Assembly (NCBI GenBank): GCA_027729865.1
Contig: JAQCBM010000151.1
Coordinates: forward strand, 1 to 5,299
DNA length: 5,299 bases
Direction of reading: 5' to 3'
DNA from: Actinomycetota bacterium
GTDB lineage: Bacteria > Actinomycetota > Actinomycetes > S36-B12
Shown here: one piece after another, positions 1-5,299 of the stretch
Layout of the letters: each line of letters opens with the position of its first letter
Numbering within the stretch: the first letter of the stretch is position 1
The notes under the pieces: model-generated
The model's input: the letters and a program-made list of their open reading frames with translations, nothing else
Databases searched by the model: none
Told to the model about the DNA's origin: nothing
Program-made: the position numbers and the translations under genes

Positions 1-1
1 G

Positions 2-3000
2 GGTTGGGATCCTGCAGCGGATGTGGACGGCACTTTCGCTCCCATGTTCGATATGGCCGATTTGGTGGCGAGGGAGGGCGCATGCGCTCTTCCCGGCGTC
101 CACATTCGGTACGACAATTTCATGAACACGATGTGGCGGGCAGTTGCTCGAGGCTTCGTCGAGACCAAGTACGCGGAGTTTGTTGCTCACGGTCTGCGAT
201 GGGGTTTTGAGGCCGGCCTCGATCGATCTCTTCTTCAAGGCATAGGCCATCGTCTTTTCCACAACTACCCGCCCGCGGAGACCGAGTTCAAAGACGCGGT
301 GGTGCGCGCGACAAGGAAGCGCGTTGAGGCGGGAAAGACGCTGGATCTAGGTGTGTGGTCTGCGCGTGTGCGCTCGACCATGCGAGCTGTGTTTGATGAC
401 GCTATTCTCTTCCCGATGAGTGCTGTGGGCAAGCCGTTGGAGCCGGGCGAAGGCCGGCCCTTGAGTGACCATACGAAGACGGGATTGAACGCGGCGACGG
501 TGATGGGCATCCTCAAACACACGGTTCACTCGTACGAGCAGGTTGCGTACTGGTTGCGGCTAGGTCATGTGATGCATGTCTCGGACGTTGATGCCGCTTT
601 CCCGATGTTGCCCTTCGCACCGTGGGTGTGGGGGTTCATGTTCCATCGATTCTTCTCAGAGGCGACGTCCTTGAGCTCTGCGCGCCATCTTTACGTGCAC
701 CTCAACGGCGACTTTGGGACGAGGGGTTTCCCAGGGGTGTTCCACATCTTCTTCGAGAAGGTCCTGTGCATGATGGCGAGGAGTGAGATGGTGCTCACGC
801 TGCCGTTGGCGGTGCATGTGGATGACCTCGGTTTGATCGGCGCTCTCGGCGCAACAGTCGCGCGCGAGATGGGCAGGTTTCAGGCTTGGGCCGAGGGCAA
901 CTTCGGAGTACGATTCAAGACGATCAAAGACAAGAAGGCCGCTCACGTTCAGTACATGATCGGGTTCTGGTGGGACTCGTTTGAACGCACTCGCACCCTC
1001 GACGAGTCGAAGCTGTGCTCGTACATGGCGTTGATGCTTGAGTTCTCCACGAGACCGACGCTCTCTCTTCGTGAGATGCAGCAGGCGGCAGGCAGGATGC
1101 AGCGGGCGGTGATGACATTGCCGCCAGGGGCAGCTTGTCTGATAGCCAGTCTTTTCGCGCTCATGGCAGGGCTCAAGCTCTCATGGCACCGGCGTCGTAC
1201 CAATCGCAAAGTGCGGCAAGATTTCCGGTTCATGCACGACGTTCTCGGCCTCAACATGGGTTCGGGTTTCTTCTCGTTCGATCGCTTTGAGCGCGGCCCG
1301 GAGACACGGTCTGATGCCTGCAAGGGCAAGTACTGTGGCGGGGGGTTCGTGTCAGAGGATGGCGTGTACGATTGGCACGTGTACTGCAAGCGGGCGACAC
1401 GGCAGCCTATCGATTTTCTCGAGGGCGACACGGTGGTACACGCAGTCGAGCGGCGTGGCTCGTCGTGGTATCGTAAATGGGTGCCGTTTGGCGTCGACAA
1501 TGACTCGTTTCAAAAGTCGGCGAGGAAGGGATGGTCGCGGGCTGAGCGGCTGACCTTGTTACTCAAGCGGCTGTTCGTCCTGCAGCTCCGGTTCCAGTGC
1601 ATTCTCAAGTTCTTTTGGCTCGGCACGAAGGAGAACTTCCTTGCAGACGATCTGTCCCGTGGACGGATCGAGCAGTTCCTTCGTCTGGTGTACGTCTCTG
1701 GCTTTTGGAAGCAGGGTGTCGAGGCTCAGCCTCTCTCCGGGGGCGGACGCACTCGGCGGCTAGATGAATCGCCACCGATTGATCGATCGGTGCTTGCCGC
1801 TCATGCACGACCACGACGTGATATGTTGCAGTATCAGCGTCAGGTCGCGGCGGTGGTGATGATTCAGGCTGCAGTGCGTGGCCTTCTGTCTCGTGCGGCG
1901 ATCGTGCGGGAGGGGCAGAAGGGCGCCGATCGGCCTGTTGAGCAAGCTTCGGACAGGAGTGGCTTGCGTCGCTCACGTGCAGTGCGTGGTGGAGGACGAG
2001 GGGGGTTGCGGTTGGTGACCTTGCTTTCGATCTTTGGTTGCGTGCTGTCCGTGGGGTCGGAGCCTCACGTTCGGTCGGTCGGCTGGCCATCAGCGGGCGG
2101 CCCTCCGACAGATTTCTACACGGGTCTCTCGGAGGCGCAGTGCCGCCGAGTGGACGAGATTCTCGGTGACCGCCTCGCGGCGTCATCGATGAGGACGGTC
2201 AACGCGGCGCTGGCGATCTGGCGGGGTGTGGCCGAAGAGAACGGCTGGCCGGTGGTGATCGAAACCTCGGACCGGCTGCGCGGTGCAAAGCTCTCGGCGT
2301 TTGTTATCAAGATGTTCGATGACACCTCGCTGGTCTACTCGACGATTGAGAACTACGTCTGGGGTCTGGCGCAATGGATGATTCTGCAACGTCAGGCGGA
2401 TCCTCGTCACGATTTCCCGCAGTTCTCGATGCTCATGGCGGCGATCAAGGTGGGGTCTTGGGTGCAACATGAGCCGAGGCGGGCTCTACCCCTGGCCGTC
2501 GTGACCAAGATTGCGGAGGAGTGCGATCTCGACGACTTTGCATCCGTACAGTTCGTCTTCTTCATGCTTGTTCTCCTGTTCACCTTCTCGCGCTCTGAGT
2601 GTCCTTGCCCGAAGAATTTCACGGGCGCCGAGGCATGGGATGATGAGAGGCACTGGATGGTGCGGGACTTTAAGTTGCAAGCAACCCAGGTTGGTGAGAC
2701 GGTCAAGTATGTGCTCGCGGTGCGCTTCAAGGCTGTCAAACAGGACCCTCGGGTTGAACGGCCGACGGCGCGTGTGGCCGGTGAAGAGAAAGGCGAGGCG
2801 CAGAAGGGTGGCTCCGATTGGGCCTACGTTGGGGACGTGCCGGGTTCTGTGCTCAGCATCCTTACTTGGTACGAACGGTTCATGGCTTTCTTTCCAGACA
2901 GGAGGGCGCCTACGGAGCCGATGTTTTTGGCGCGTGATCGGGTGCGGCCGTACACGTACCGCGCGGCGATGTCGGACCTCAAGGAGCAGCTCCAACGGTT

Positions 3001-3571
3001 CTCGCCGGATGATACAGATTATGGCCTTCACGGCCTTCGGGTGCTCGGCTACAACCTGTCGATTGTGAGAAATGGCGAGGAGCTCACGGTCGCGCACGGC
3101 CTTTGGCTGTCGAGTGCCCACACTCGGTACCACCGTTTCAGCTTGACGAGCGTGTACAACATCCCGGCTCGCATGCTGGACCAGGAACCCGTGTTCTTCG
3201 AGGAGGAGCAGACGGAGGAGCGGCCTGTGGTGCGGGGGTTGGGGTCGCGCACGTCGACGCCGCGGGCGCCGGGGGCCAACCTGGAGGAGCCGCCCACCAC
3301 GGCGGACGCCGAGCGGCACGCGGTCCCTGGGTCCCTGTCACCGCCTCCAGGTTGGCGTGTGGTGCGCGGGTCGAATGCTCCCGATTCGTTCGAGCCCCCC
3401 CAGGGTCTTGTTTCCGCTGGTGCTACCGCACAAGCTCGCCTCGAGGGCGCGTGGCGCGTGCACAACGAGCTGTCGCGTCTGCAGCTCGGTGATGCTGAAG
3501 GTGAGGGGGTGGTCCTCACCACGCGCACGCGGCGCCTCTCGGCGCGCCCGCGGGGCTCGCCCTCGCAGTGA
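2..3571 (+). CDS. Pol polyprotein: reverse transcriptase, RNase H, tyrosine recombinase (5' end outside window)
   Basis: Copies element RNA into DNA and inserts it. Residues are numbered from the Val codon at 23-25; the frame is already open at base 2 and no ATG start is visible. RT: fingers motif RPLSDHTKTGLN (145-156), motif A SDVDAAFPMLP with D188, motif B FGTRGFPG (231-238), catalytic VDD (266-268), then a K-rich motif followed by GFWWDS. RNase H: D431 in RSDA, E467 in FLEGD, D492 in VDND, D542 in ADDLSR. A linker (about 550-695) carries an IQ-like motif (614-624) and a hydrophobic stretch (662-677). Tyrosine recombinase: N-terminal core-binding part about 697-815, then R857 in FSRSE, a likely K903 or K906, HGLR (H1003, R1006), W1028 and nucleophile Y1036 in TRYHR. 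The tail after about 1050 is Pro/Glu/Arg/Gly-rich and probably disordered. No internal stop or frameshift is seen, so the enzyme could be active. Domain calls are by motif, not alignment. Confidence 0.92.
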   Translation, partial: GWDPAADVDGTFAPMFDMADLVAREGACALPGVHIRYDNFMNTMWRAVARGFVETKYAEFVAHGLRWGFEAGLDRSLLQGIGHRLFHNYPPAETEFKDAVVRATRKRVEAGKTLDLGVWSARVRSTMRAVFDDAILFPMSAVGKPLEPGEGRPLSDHTKTGLNAATVMGILKHTVHSYEQVAYWLRLGHVMHVSDVDAAFPMLPFAPWVWGFMFHRFFSEATSLSSARHLYVHLNGDFGTRGFPGVFHIFFEKVLCMMARSEMVLTLPLAVHVDDLGLIGALGATVAREMGRFQAWAEGNFGVRFKTIKDKKAAHVQYMIGFWWDSFERTRTLDESKLCSYMALMLEFSTRPTLSLREMQQAAGRMQRAVMTLPPGAACLIASLFALMAGLKLSWHRRRTNRKVRQDFRFMHDVLGLNMGSGFFSFDRFERGPETRSDACKGKYCGGGFVSEDGVYDWHVYCKRATRQPIDFLEGDTVVHAVERRGSSWYRKWVPFGVDNDSFQKSARKGWSRAERLTLLLKRLFVLQLRFQCILKFFWLGTKENFLADDLSRGRIEQFLRLVYVSGFWKQGVEAQPLSGGGRTRRLDESPPIDRSVLAAHARPRRDMLQYQRQVAAVVMIQAAVRGLLSRAAIVREGQKGADRPVEQASDRSGLRRSRAVRGGGRGGLRLVTLLSIFGCVLSVGSEPHVRSVGWPSAGGPPTDFYTGLSEAQCRRVDEILGDRLAASSMRTVNAALAIWRGVAEENGWPVVIETSDRLRGAKLSAFVIKMFDDTSLVYSTIENYVWGLAQWMILQRQADPRHDFPQFSMLMAAIKVGSWVQHEPRRALPLAVVTKIAEECDLDDFASVQFVFFMLVLLFTFSRSECPCPKNFTGAEAWDDERHWMVRDFKLQATQVGETVKYVLAVRFKAVKQDPRVERPTARVAGEEKGEAQKGGSDWAYVGDVPGSVLSILTWYERFMAFFPDRRAPTEPMFLARDRVRPYTYRAAMSDLKEQLQRFSPDDTDYGLHGLRVLGYNLSIVRNGEELTVAHGLWLSSAHTRYHRFSLTSVYNIPARMLDQEPVFFEEEQTEERPVVRGLGSRTSTPRAPGANLEEPPTTADAERHAVPGSLSPPPGWRVVRGSNAPDSFEPPQGLVSAGATAQARLEGAWRVHNELSRLQLGDAEGEGVVLTTRTRRLSARPRGSPSQ
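1862..1894 (+). other. IQ-like calmodulin-binding motif within Pol linker
   Basis: Residues 614-624 of the Pol frame read IQAAVRGLLSR, a complete match to the IQ consensus (IQxxxRGxxxR), preceded by VAAVVM and followed by a basic stretch. In myosins and other proteins this motif forms a helix that binds calmodulin or related EF-hand light chains. Here it sits between RNase H and the recombinase, in a region otherwise rich in Arg and without recognised domains. The match is seen directly; calmodulin binding is only a possibility, because an amphipathic basic helix can fit this short pattern by chance. Confidence 0.5.
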
Positions 3572-3862
3572 TTCGATTGGGCCGCCGGTCTGTCGACTTG
3601 GGCATGTCTTGTGCGCGCTACAAGTAGTGGCGTGCCCAATGAAGACTGCTCGTATCGCATTCATGGTTGGTTTTGTTGCTCGATTACACGCCCCAGGCCC
3701 ACCGTGGTGAGTGTAGCCCGACGACAAGCGTTGGGCATCCCTCACGGCGGGGGCACGAGTGTGGTTTGCATGTTTTGATCTGTGTTGCGTTTCTTGAAGA
3801 CCTTGACCTGCGCTTTGCCTTTTTGAGTTTTTGCGCGCTCGTGTCAAGCGTCTCCGAGCGCG
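3572..3862. other. Non-coding region between pol stop and gag-like start
   Basis: This 291-base stretch has no convincing gene. It holds a two-stem hairpin just after the Pol stop, the word TTGGGCA at 3598-3604 and 3731-3737 in direct order and at 3633-3639 inverted, GCGCGCT at 3613-3619 and 3833-3839, CAAGCG at 3725-3730 and 3845-3850, and T-rich runs near 3818-3832. In a circular or tandem unit it is the only sizeable non-coding part, so the promoter, RNA ends and recombination site would be expected here; that is inference. No TATA-type box or poly(A) signal was recognised. Confidence 0.6.
3598..3639 (+). repeat. Two-stem inverted repeat (hairpin) 26 bases after pol stop
   Basis: The outer stem pairs TTGGGCATG (3598-3606) with CGTGCCCAA (3631-3639) over nine positions, one of them a G-T wobble. 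The inner stem pairs CTTGT (3608-3612) with ACAAG (3620-3624) around a seven-base loop, GCGCGCT. One base on the left and six on the right form an uneven internal loop. It could be a 3' RNA structure, a recombinase binding site or part of the element's terminal region. There is no T-run after it, so a bacterial-type terminator is unlikely. Confidence 0.5.
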
Positions 3863-5206
3863 ATGCTGCTCTCTGTTGTGATGATGATGATGATGATGAT
3901 GCTCTGCGTAGACACGGGCCTATACGAGGATCTTTTCGTTCTCACTCTCGTGCTCTACTCACTCACTCGTTCGCACTCGGCCTCACCCGTCTCGATCGCT
4001 CGCTACGGCGTGCTCTTGCTCTGTTCGGGTCTTGTTATGCATGTCGTCCCCTTCGTCGAGGCGGTCTGCCCGATCTGTGGTGACCCGTTCAACTCGGTGC
4101 ACGACAAGAAGGAGAACTGCCCTCAGATTATCGTACCGCTCAAGAACCAAGAGATGATCGCCGAGCGCTCGTTGGACAAGGTCCCGACACTTCATGGTCT
4201 GCTTCCGCCTGAGGTTTTGGCCGTCTTCAACAAGTGGGTCGTCGAGGCCATCGTCGGCATTGTTTGCGCCCCGTCACAGGGGTCTACCATCGATTTTGAT
4301 GCCAGTGCGTACGCGTCTGCGGCGTCTGTTGTCCGTGCGGCCGTGTCTGGTCACTGCTCCGTTGAGGAGGCGGGTCTCGTGCTGATGTCTCGTCTTGAGG
4401 TGGCTACCGAGTCCATCGCTGTTCAGAAGATCACGGCGGCCATCGAGTTGCTCAAGTCATCGAACGCGAAGCTCGGCGCGTCCACGATCGTCCAGCAAGG
4501 CCAGGGCGTCTTCTGGTACATTTGGGGCAAGATCGGGCAGGTGATCGAGAATGCCGCGTCCGGCACTGTCAAGCTTGTTTCAGAGTCGTCATCCAAGGGG
4601 TCGTCGACTGATCTGTCTGTGAAGGTGCGCCACCCGAAGAATGAATCGGAGTTCTTCTACATGCTGCACCTGTTCATCAGAATCGTGACGGCTCTAGGCA
4701 TCACCTCGTTCTTCGTTGTCCACCAGTTCGTCTCCGACGTCGTCCACGCGAGAAAGTTTGAGCTCGATCTCACGTGGCAGTTGTGCTATGGGCTCTTCAG
4801 TTCGTACGTCGAGGCGGTTGATCGCGATGGCTCTCGCACTTTGACTCTCGCAAACGTTTATCAGCGCGGCTCGGGCGACACCTACCTCGTGGCGGCGCGT
4901 CGTAAGGTGGAGACCTTTTTTCGTACCCGCGGAGGGGATCCGCAGCCTGAGGGCGGTAAGTTCGACGACAAGGAGGTCAAGTGGAACGGCGAGTTCAACA
5001 AAGACGCCAAGAAGCCATGCGTGGCGTGGAACCTCGGTAAGCCCCACAACCCTTCGTCGCTTGATGCTACTGGTCGTTGCAAGTTCAACCATTTCTGTAT
5101 GCAATGGGTCGATGATAAGGGGCCTTCTGGTATGTGCCACGGCGACCACCCCAAGTGCAAGTGTACCTACGACTCCGTTCACAAGCTCACCGCCGCTCTC
5201 AAGTGA
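3863..5206 (+). CDS. Gag-like nucleocapsid protein with two Cys/His zinc-binding clusters
   Basis: Probable structural protein that binds and packages the element RNA. The frame encodes 447 residues. A C2HC finger lies near the N terminus: C69, C72, H80, C86 in CPICGDPF...H...C. The middle (about 115-310) looks mostly helical, with a hydrophobic segment at about 264-290 (FFYMLHLFIRIV...). The C-terminal 62 residues hold C386, C406, H410, C412 (RCKFNHFC), then C425, H429, C432, C434. This resembles the CxxWN...CxxxHxC...HPxC clusters of Gag-like proteins in other eukaryotic elements. The start is uncertain: ATG 3863 gives a leader with seven consecutive Met and hydrophobic stretches, whereas ATG 4037 (residue 59) would start just before the first finger. 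Both have G at -3. It lies 291 bases after the Pol stop and 31 bases before ATG 5238. The function rests on the zinc clusters and its pairing with Pol; no direct homolog is identified. Confidence 0.68.
   Translation: MLLSVVMMMMMMMLCVDTGLYEDLFVLTLVLYSLTRSHSASPVSIARYGVLLLCSGLVMHVVPFVEAVCPICGDPFNSVHDKKENCPQIIVPLKNQEMIAERSLDKVPTLHGLLPPEVLAVFNKWVVEAIVGIVCAPSQGSTIDFDASAYASAASVVRAAVSGHCSVEEAGLVLMSRLEVATESIAVQKITAAIELLKSSNAKLGASTIVQQGQGVFWYIWGKIGQVIENAASGTVKLVSESSSKGSSTDLSVKVRHPKNESEFFYMLHLFIRIVTALGITSFFVVHQFVSDVVHARKFELDLTWQLCYGLFSSYVEAVDRDGSRTLTLANVYQRGSGDTYLVAARRKVETFFRTRGGDPQPEGGKFDDKEVKWNGEFNKDAKKPCVAWNLGKPHNPSSLDATGRCKFNHFCMQWVDDKGPSGMCHGDHPKCKCTYDSVHKLTAALK
3879..3901 (+). repeat. Trinucleotide microsatellite, (ATG)7
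   Basis: Seven perfect ATG copies at 3881-3901, preceded by TG, give a 23-base tract of period three. In the gag-like frame it encodes residues 7-13 as Met; in another frame it would encode a run of Asp. Such tracts change length by replication slippage in whole codons, so the gag frame would survive length changes. Confidence 0.95.
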
Positions 5207-5237
5207 GGCGGCGGCGTTCTATCCGTCGATAGGTCAG
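5207..5237 (+). promoter_or_regulatory. Gag-pol spacer with small inverted repeat
   Basis: The 31 bases between the gag-like stop and ATG 5238 contain CTATC (5219-5223) and GATAG (5228-5232) around a four-base loop. The stem is only five base pairs, so it may be chance. The short spacing would fit translation of the next frame by reinitiation after the gag stop, but no direct signal for this is seen. Confidence 0.25.
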
Positions 5238-5299
5238 ATGGGCTCGTCTTTGCCTCCTGATTGGTACTATACCTCAGGTTGGTGTCTGCCAAAGGGTTG
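5238..5299 (+). CDS. Start of a reading frame cut by the right edge; probable Pol N terminus
   Basis: From ATG 5238 the frame reads MGSSLPPDWYYTSGWC and stays open to the edge, ending with two bases (TG) of a codon. Position 1 is G, completing TGG, and base 2 then begins the codon series of the Pol protein (GGT TGG GAT CCT). If the unit is circular or tandem, this is the true Pol N terminus, 28 residues ahead of the Val codon at 23, giving a protein of about 1210 residues. The ATG has G at +4 but C at -3. The same frame is open upstream across the end of the gag-like gene to at least 4848, so a frameshift fusion is an alternative to initiation at 5238. If the window is simply linear, this is a fragment of unknown identity. 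Confidence 0.55.
   Translation, partial: MGSSLPPDWYYTSGWCLPKG

Larger units (their letters stand above)
1..5299 (+). mobile_element. DIRS-like tyrosine-recombinase retroelement, about one unit length
   Basis: The window holds a reverse transcriptase, RNase H and tyrosine recombinase in one frame, plus a Gag-like zinc-binding protein, all on one strand. RT plus a YR instead of a DDE integrase is the hallmark of DIRS-like retroelements (DIRS, PAT, Ngaro groups), which are thought to integrate through a circular DNA intermediate. No long terminal repeats, inverted terminal repeats or target-site duplication are visible, so the ends are not defined. The right-edge frame continues into the left-edge Pol frame, and both edges carry GGGTTG, suggesting that the window is cut from a circular or tandem unit. 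No methyltransferase, often found in the DIRS group, was recognised. Assignment to a named subgroup is not possible from this sequence alone. Confidence 0.85.

Noticed and set aside
23..25. GTG as the start codon of the Pol frame
   Set aside because: The frame is open upstream to the window edge, GTG starts are not expected in eukaryotic nuclear genes, and a plausible ATG lies at 5238 if the unit is circular or tandem.
2..1670. Bacterial diversity-generating retroelement or group II intron RT
   Set aside because: The RT is followed by an RNase H and a tyrosine recombinase in the same chain, and a Gag-like zinc protein is present; no template/variable repeats or intron RNA domains are seen.
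1605..2186. Minus-strand open frame of 193 residues
   Set aside because: It is the complement of the Pol linker, low in complexity and without motifs; a shadow of the real frame.
2486..3319. Long open frame on the minus strand (277 residues)
   Set aside because: It lies fully opposite the recombinase coding region, is Arg/Pro/His-rich as expected from the complement of GC-rich codons, and shows no domain.
3598..3639. Rho-independent terminator
   Set aside because: The hairpin has a large uneven internal loop and no T-run follows it; the element is eukaryotic in type.
3049..3847. Overlapping minus-strand frames of 203 and 169 residues reaching into the non-coding region
   Set aside because: Arg/Pro/Ala-rich composition, no motif, and they mostly oppose the Pol tail.
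3667..4083. Plus-strand 138-residue frame with an Asp run
   Set aside because: It reads the (ATG)7 tract in another frame and overlaps the start of the gag-like gene, whose frame has zinc fingers; no support for a protein here.
4913..4921. ACC TTT TTT as a -1 ribosomal slippery site
   Set aside because: The heptamer in the gag phase starts with C, not T, and a -1 shift does not lead to the frame that contains ATG 5238.

Overview
The window is almost entirely one retroelement of the tyrosine-recombinase (YR, DIRS-like) class. This class is known from eukaryotes, so the host is most likely a eukaryote. GC-rich, G/C-ending codons, long intronless frames and the style of the protein (motifs such as SDVDAAFPMLP, HVDDLG, FLEGDT, AHTRYHRF) remind me most of elements in unicellular algae (dinoflagellate or haptophyte type). 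That host guess rests on memory of similar proteins, not on a search. No tRNA, rRNA, CRISPR array, prokaryotic operon signal or host gene was seen.

Layout, all on the + strand: (1) 2-3571, a very long Pol frame already open at the left edge. It encodes in order a reverse transcriptase, an RNase H, a linker with an IQ-type motif and a hydrophobic stretch, a tyrosine recombinase, and a low-complexity tail. All catalytic residues I looked for are present. (2) 3572-3862, a 291-base non-coding stretch with a two-stem hairpin just after the Pol stop and short repeated words. (3) 3863-5206, a Gag-like protein with an N-terminal C2HC zinc finger and a C-terminal Cys/His cluster; its start lies in an (ATG)7 microsatellite region. 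(4) 5207-5237, a short gap. (5) 5238-5299, the beginning of another reading frame cut by the right edge.

The most notable point is that the two window ends fit together. The frame starting at ATG 5238 runs off the right edge two bases into a codon, and position 1 completes that codon in exactly the frame of the Pol protein. Both ends also carry GGGTTG. The simplest reading is that the window is about one unit length of a circular or head-to-tail tandem element of about 5.3 kb, with the order non-coding region, gag, pol. This is inference from the sequence ends, but it gives the expected gag-before-pol order and supplies the missing Pol start.

In the proposed life cycle, the Gag-like protein would package the RNA, the RT and RNase H would make DNA, and the recombinase would insert a circular DNA copy. 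This follows the DIRS-family model and replaces the DDE integrase of LTR elements. No methyltransferase, protease or DDE integrase was recognised.
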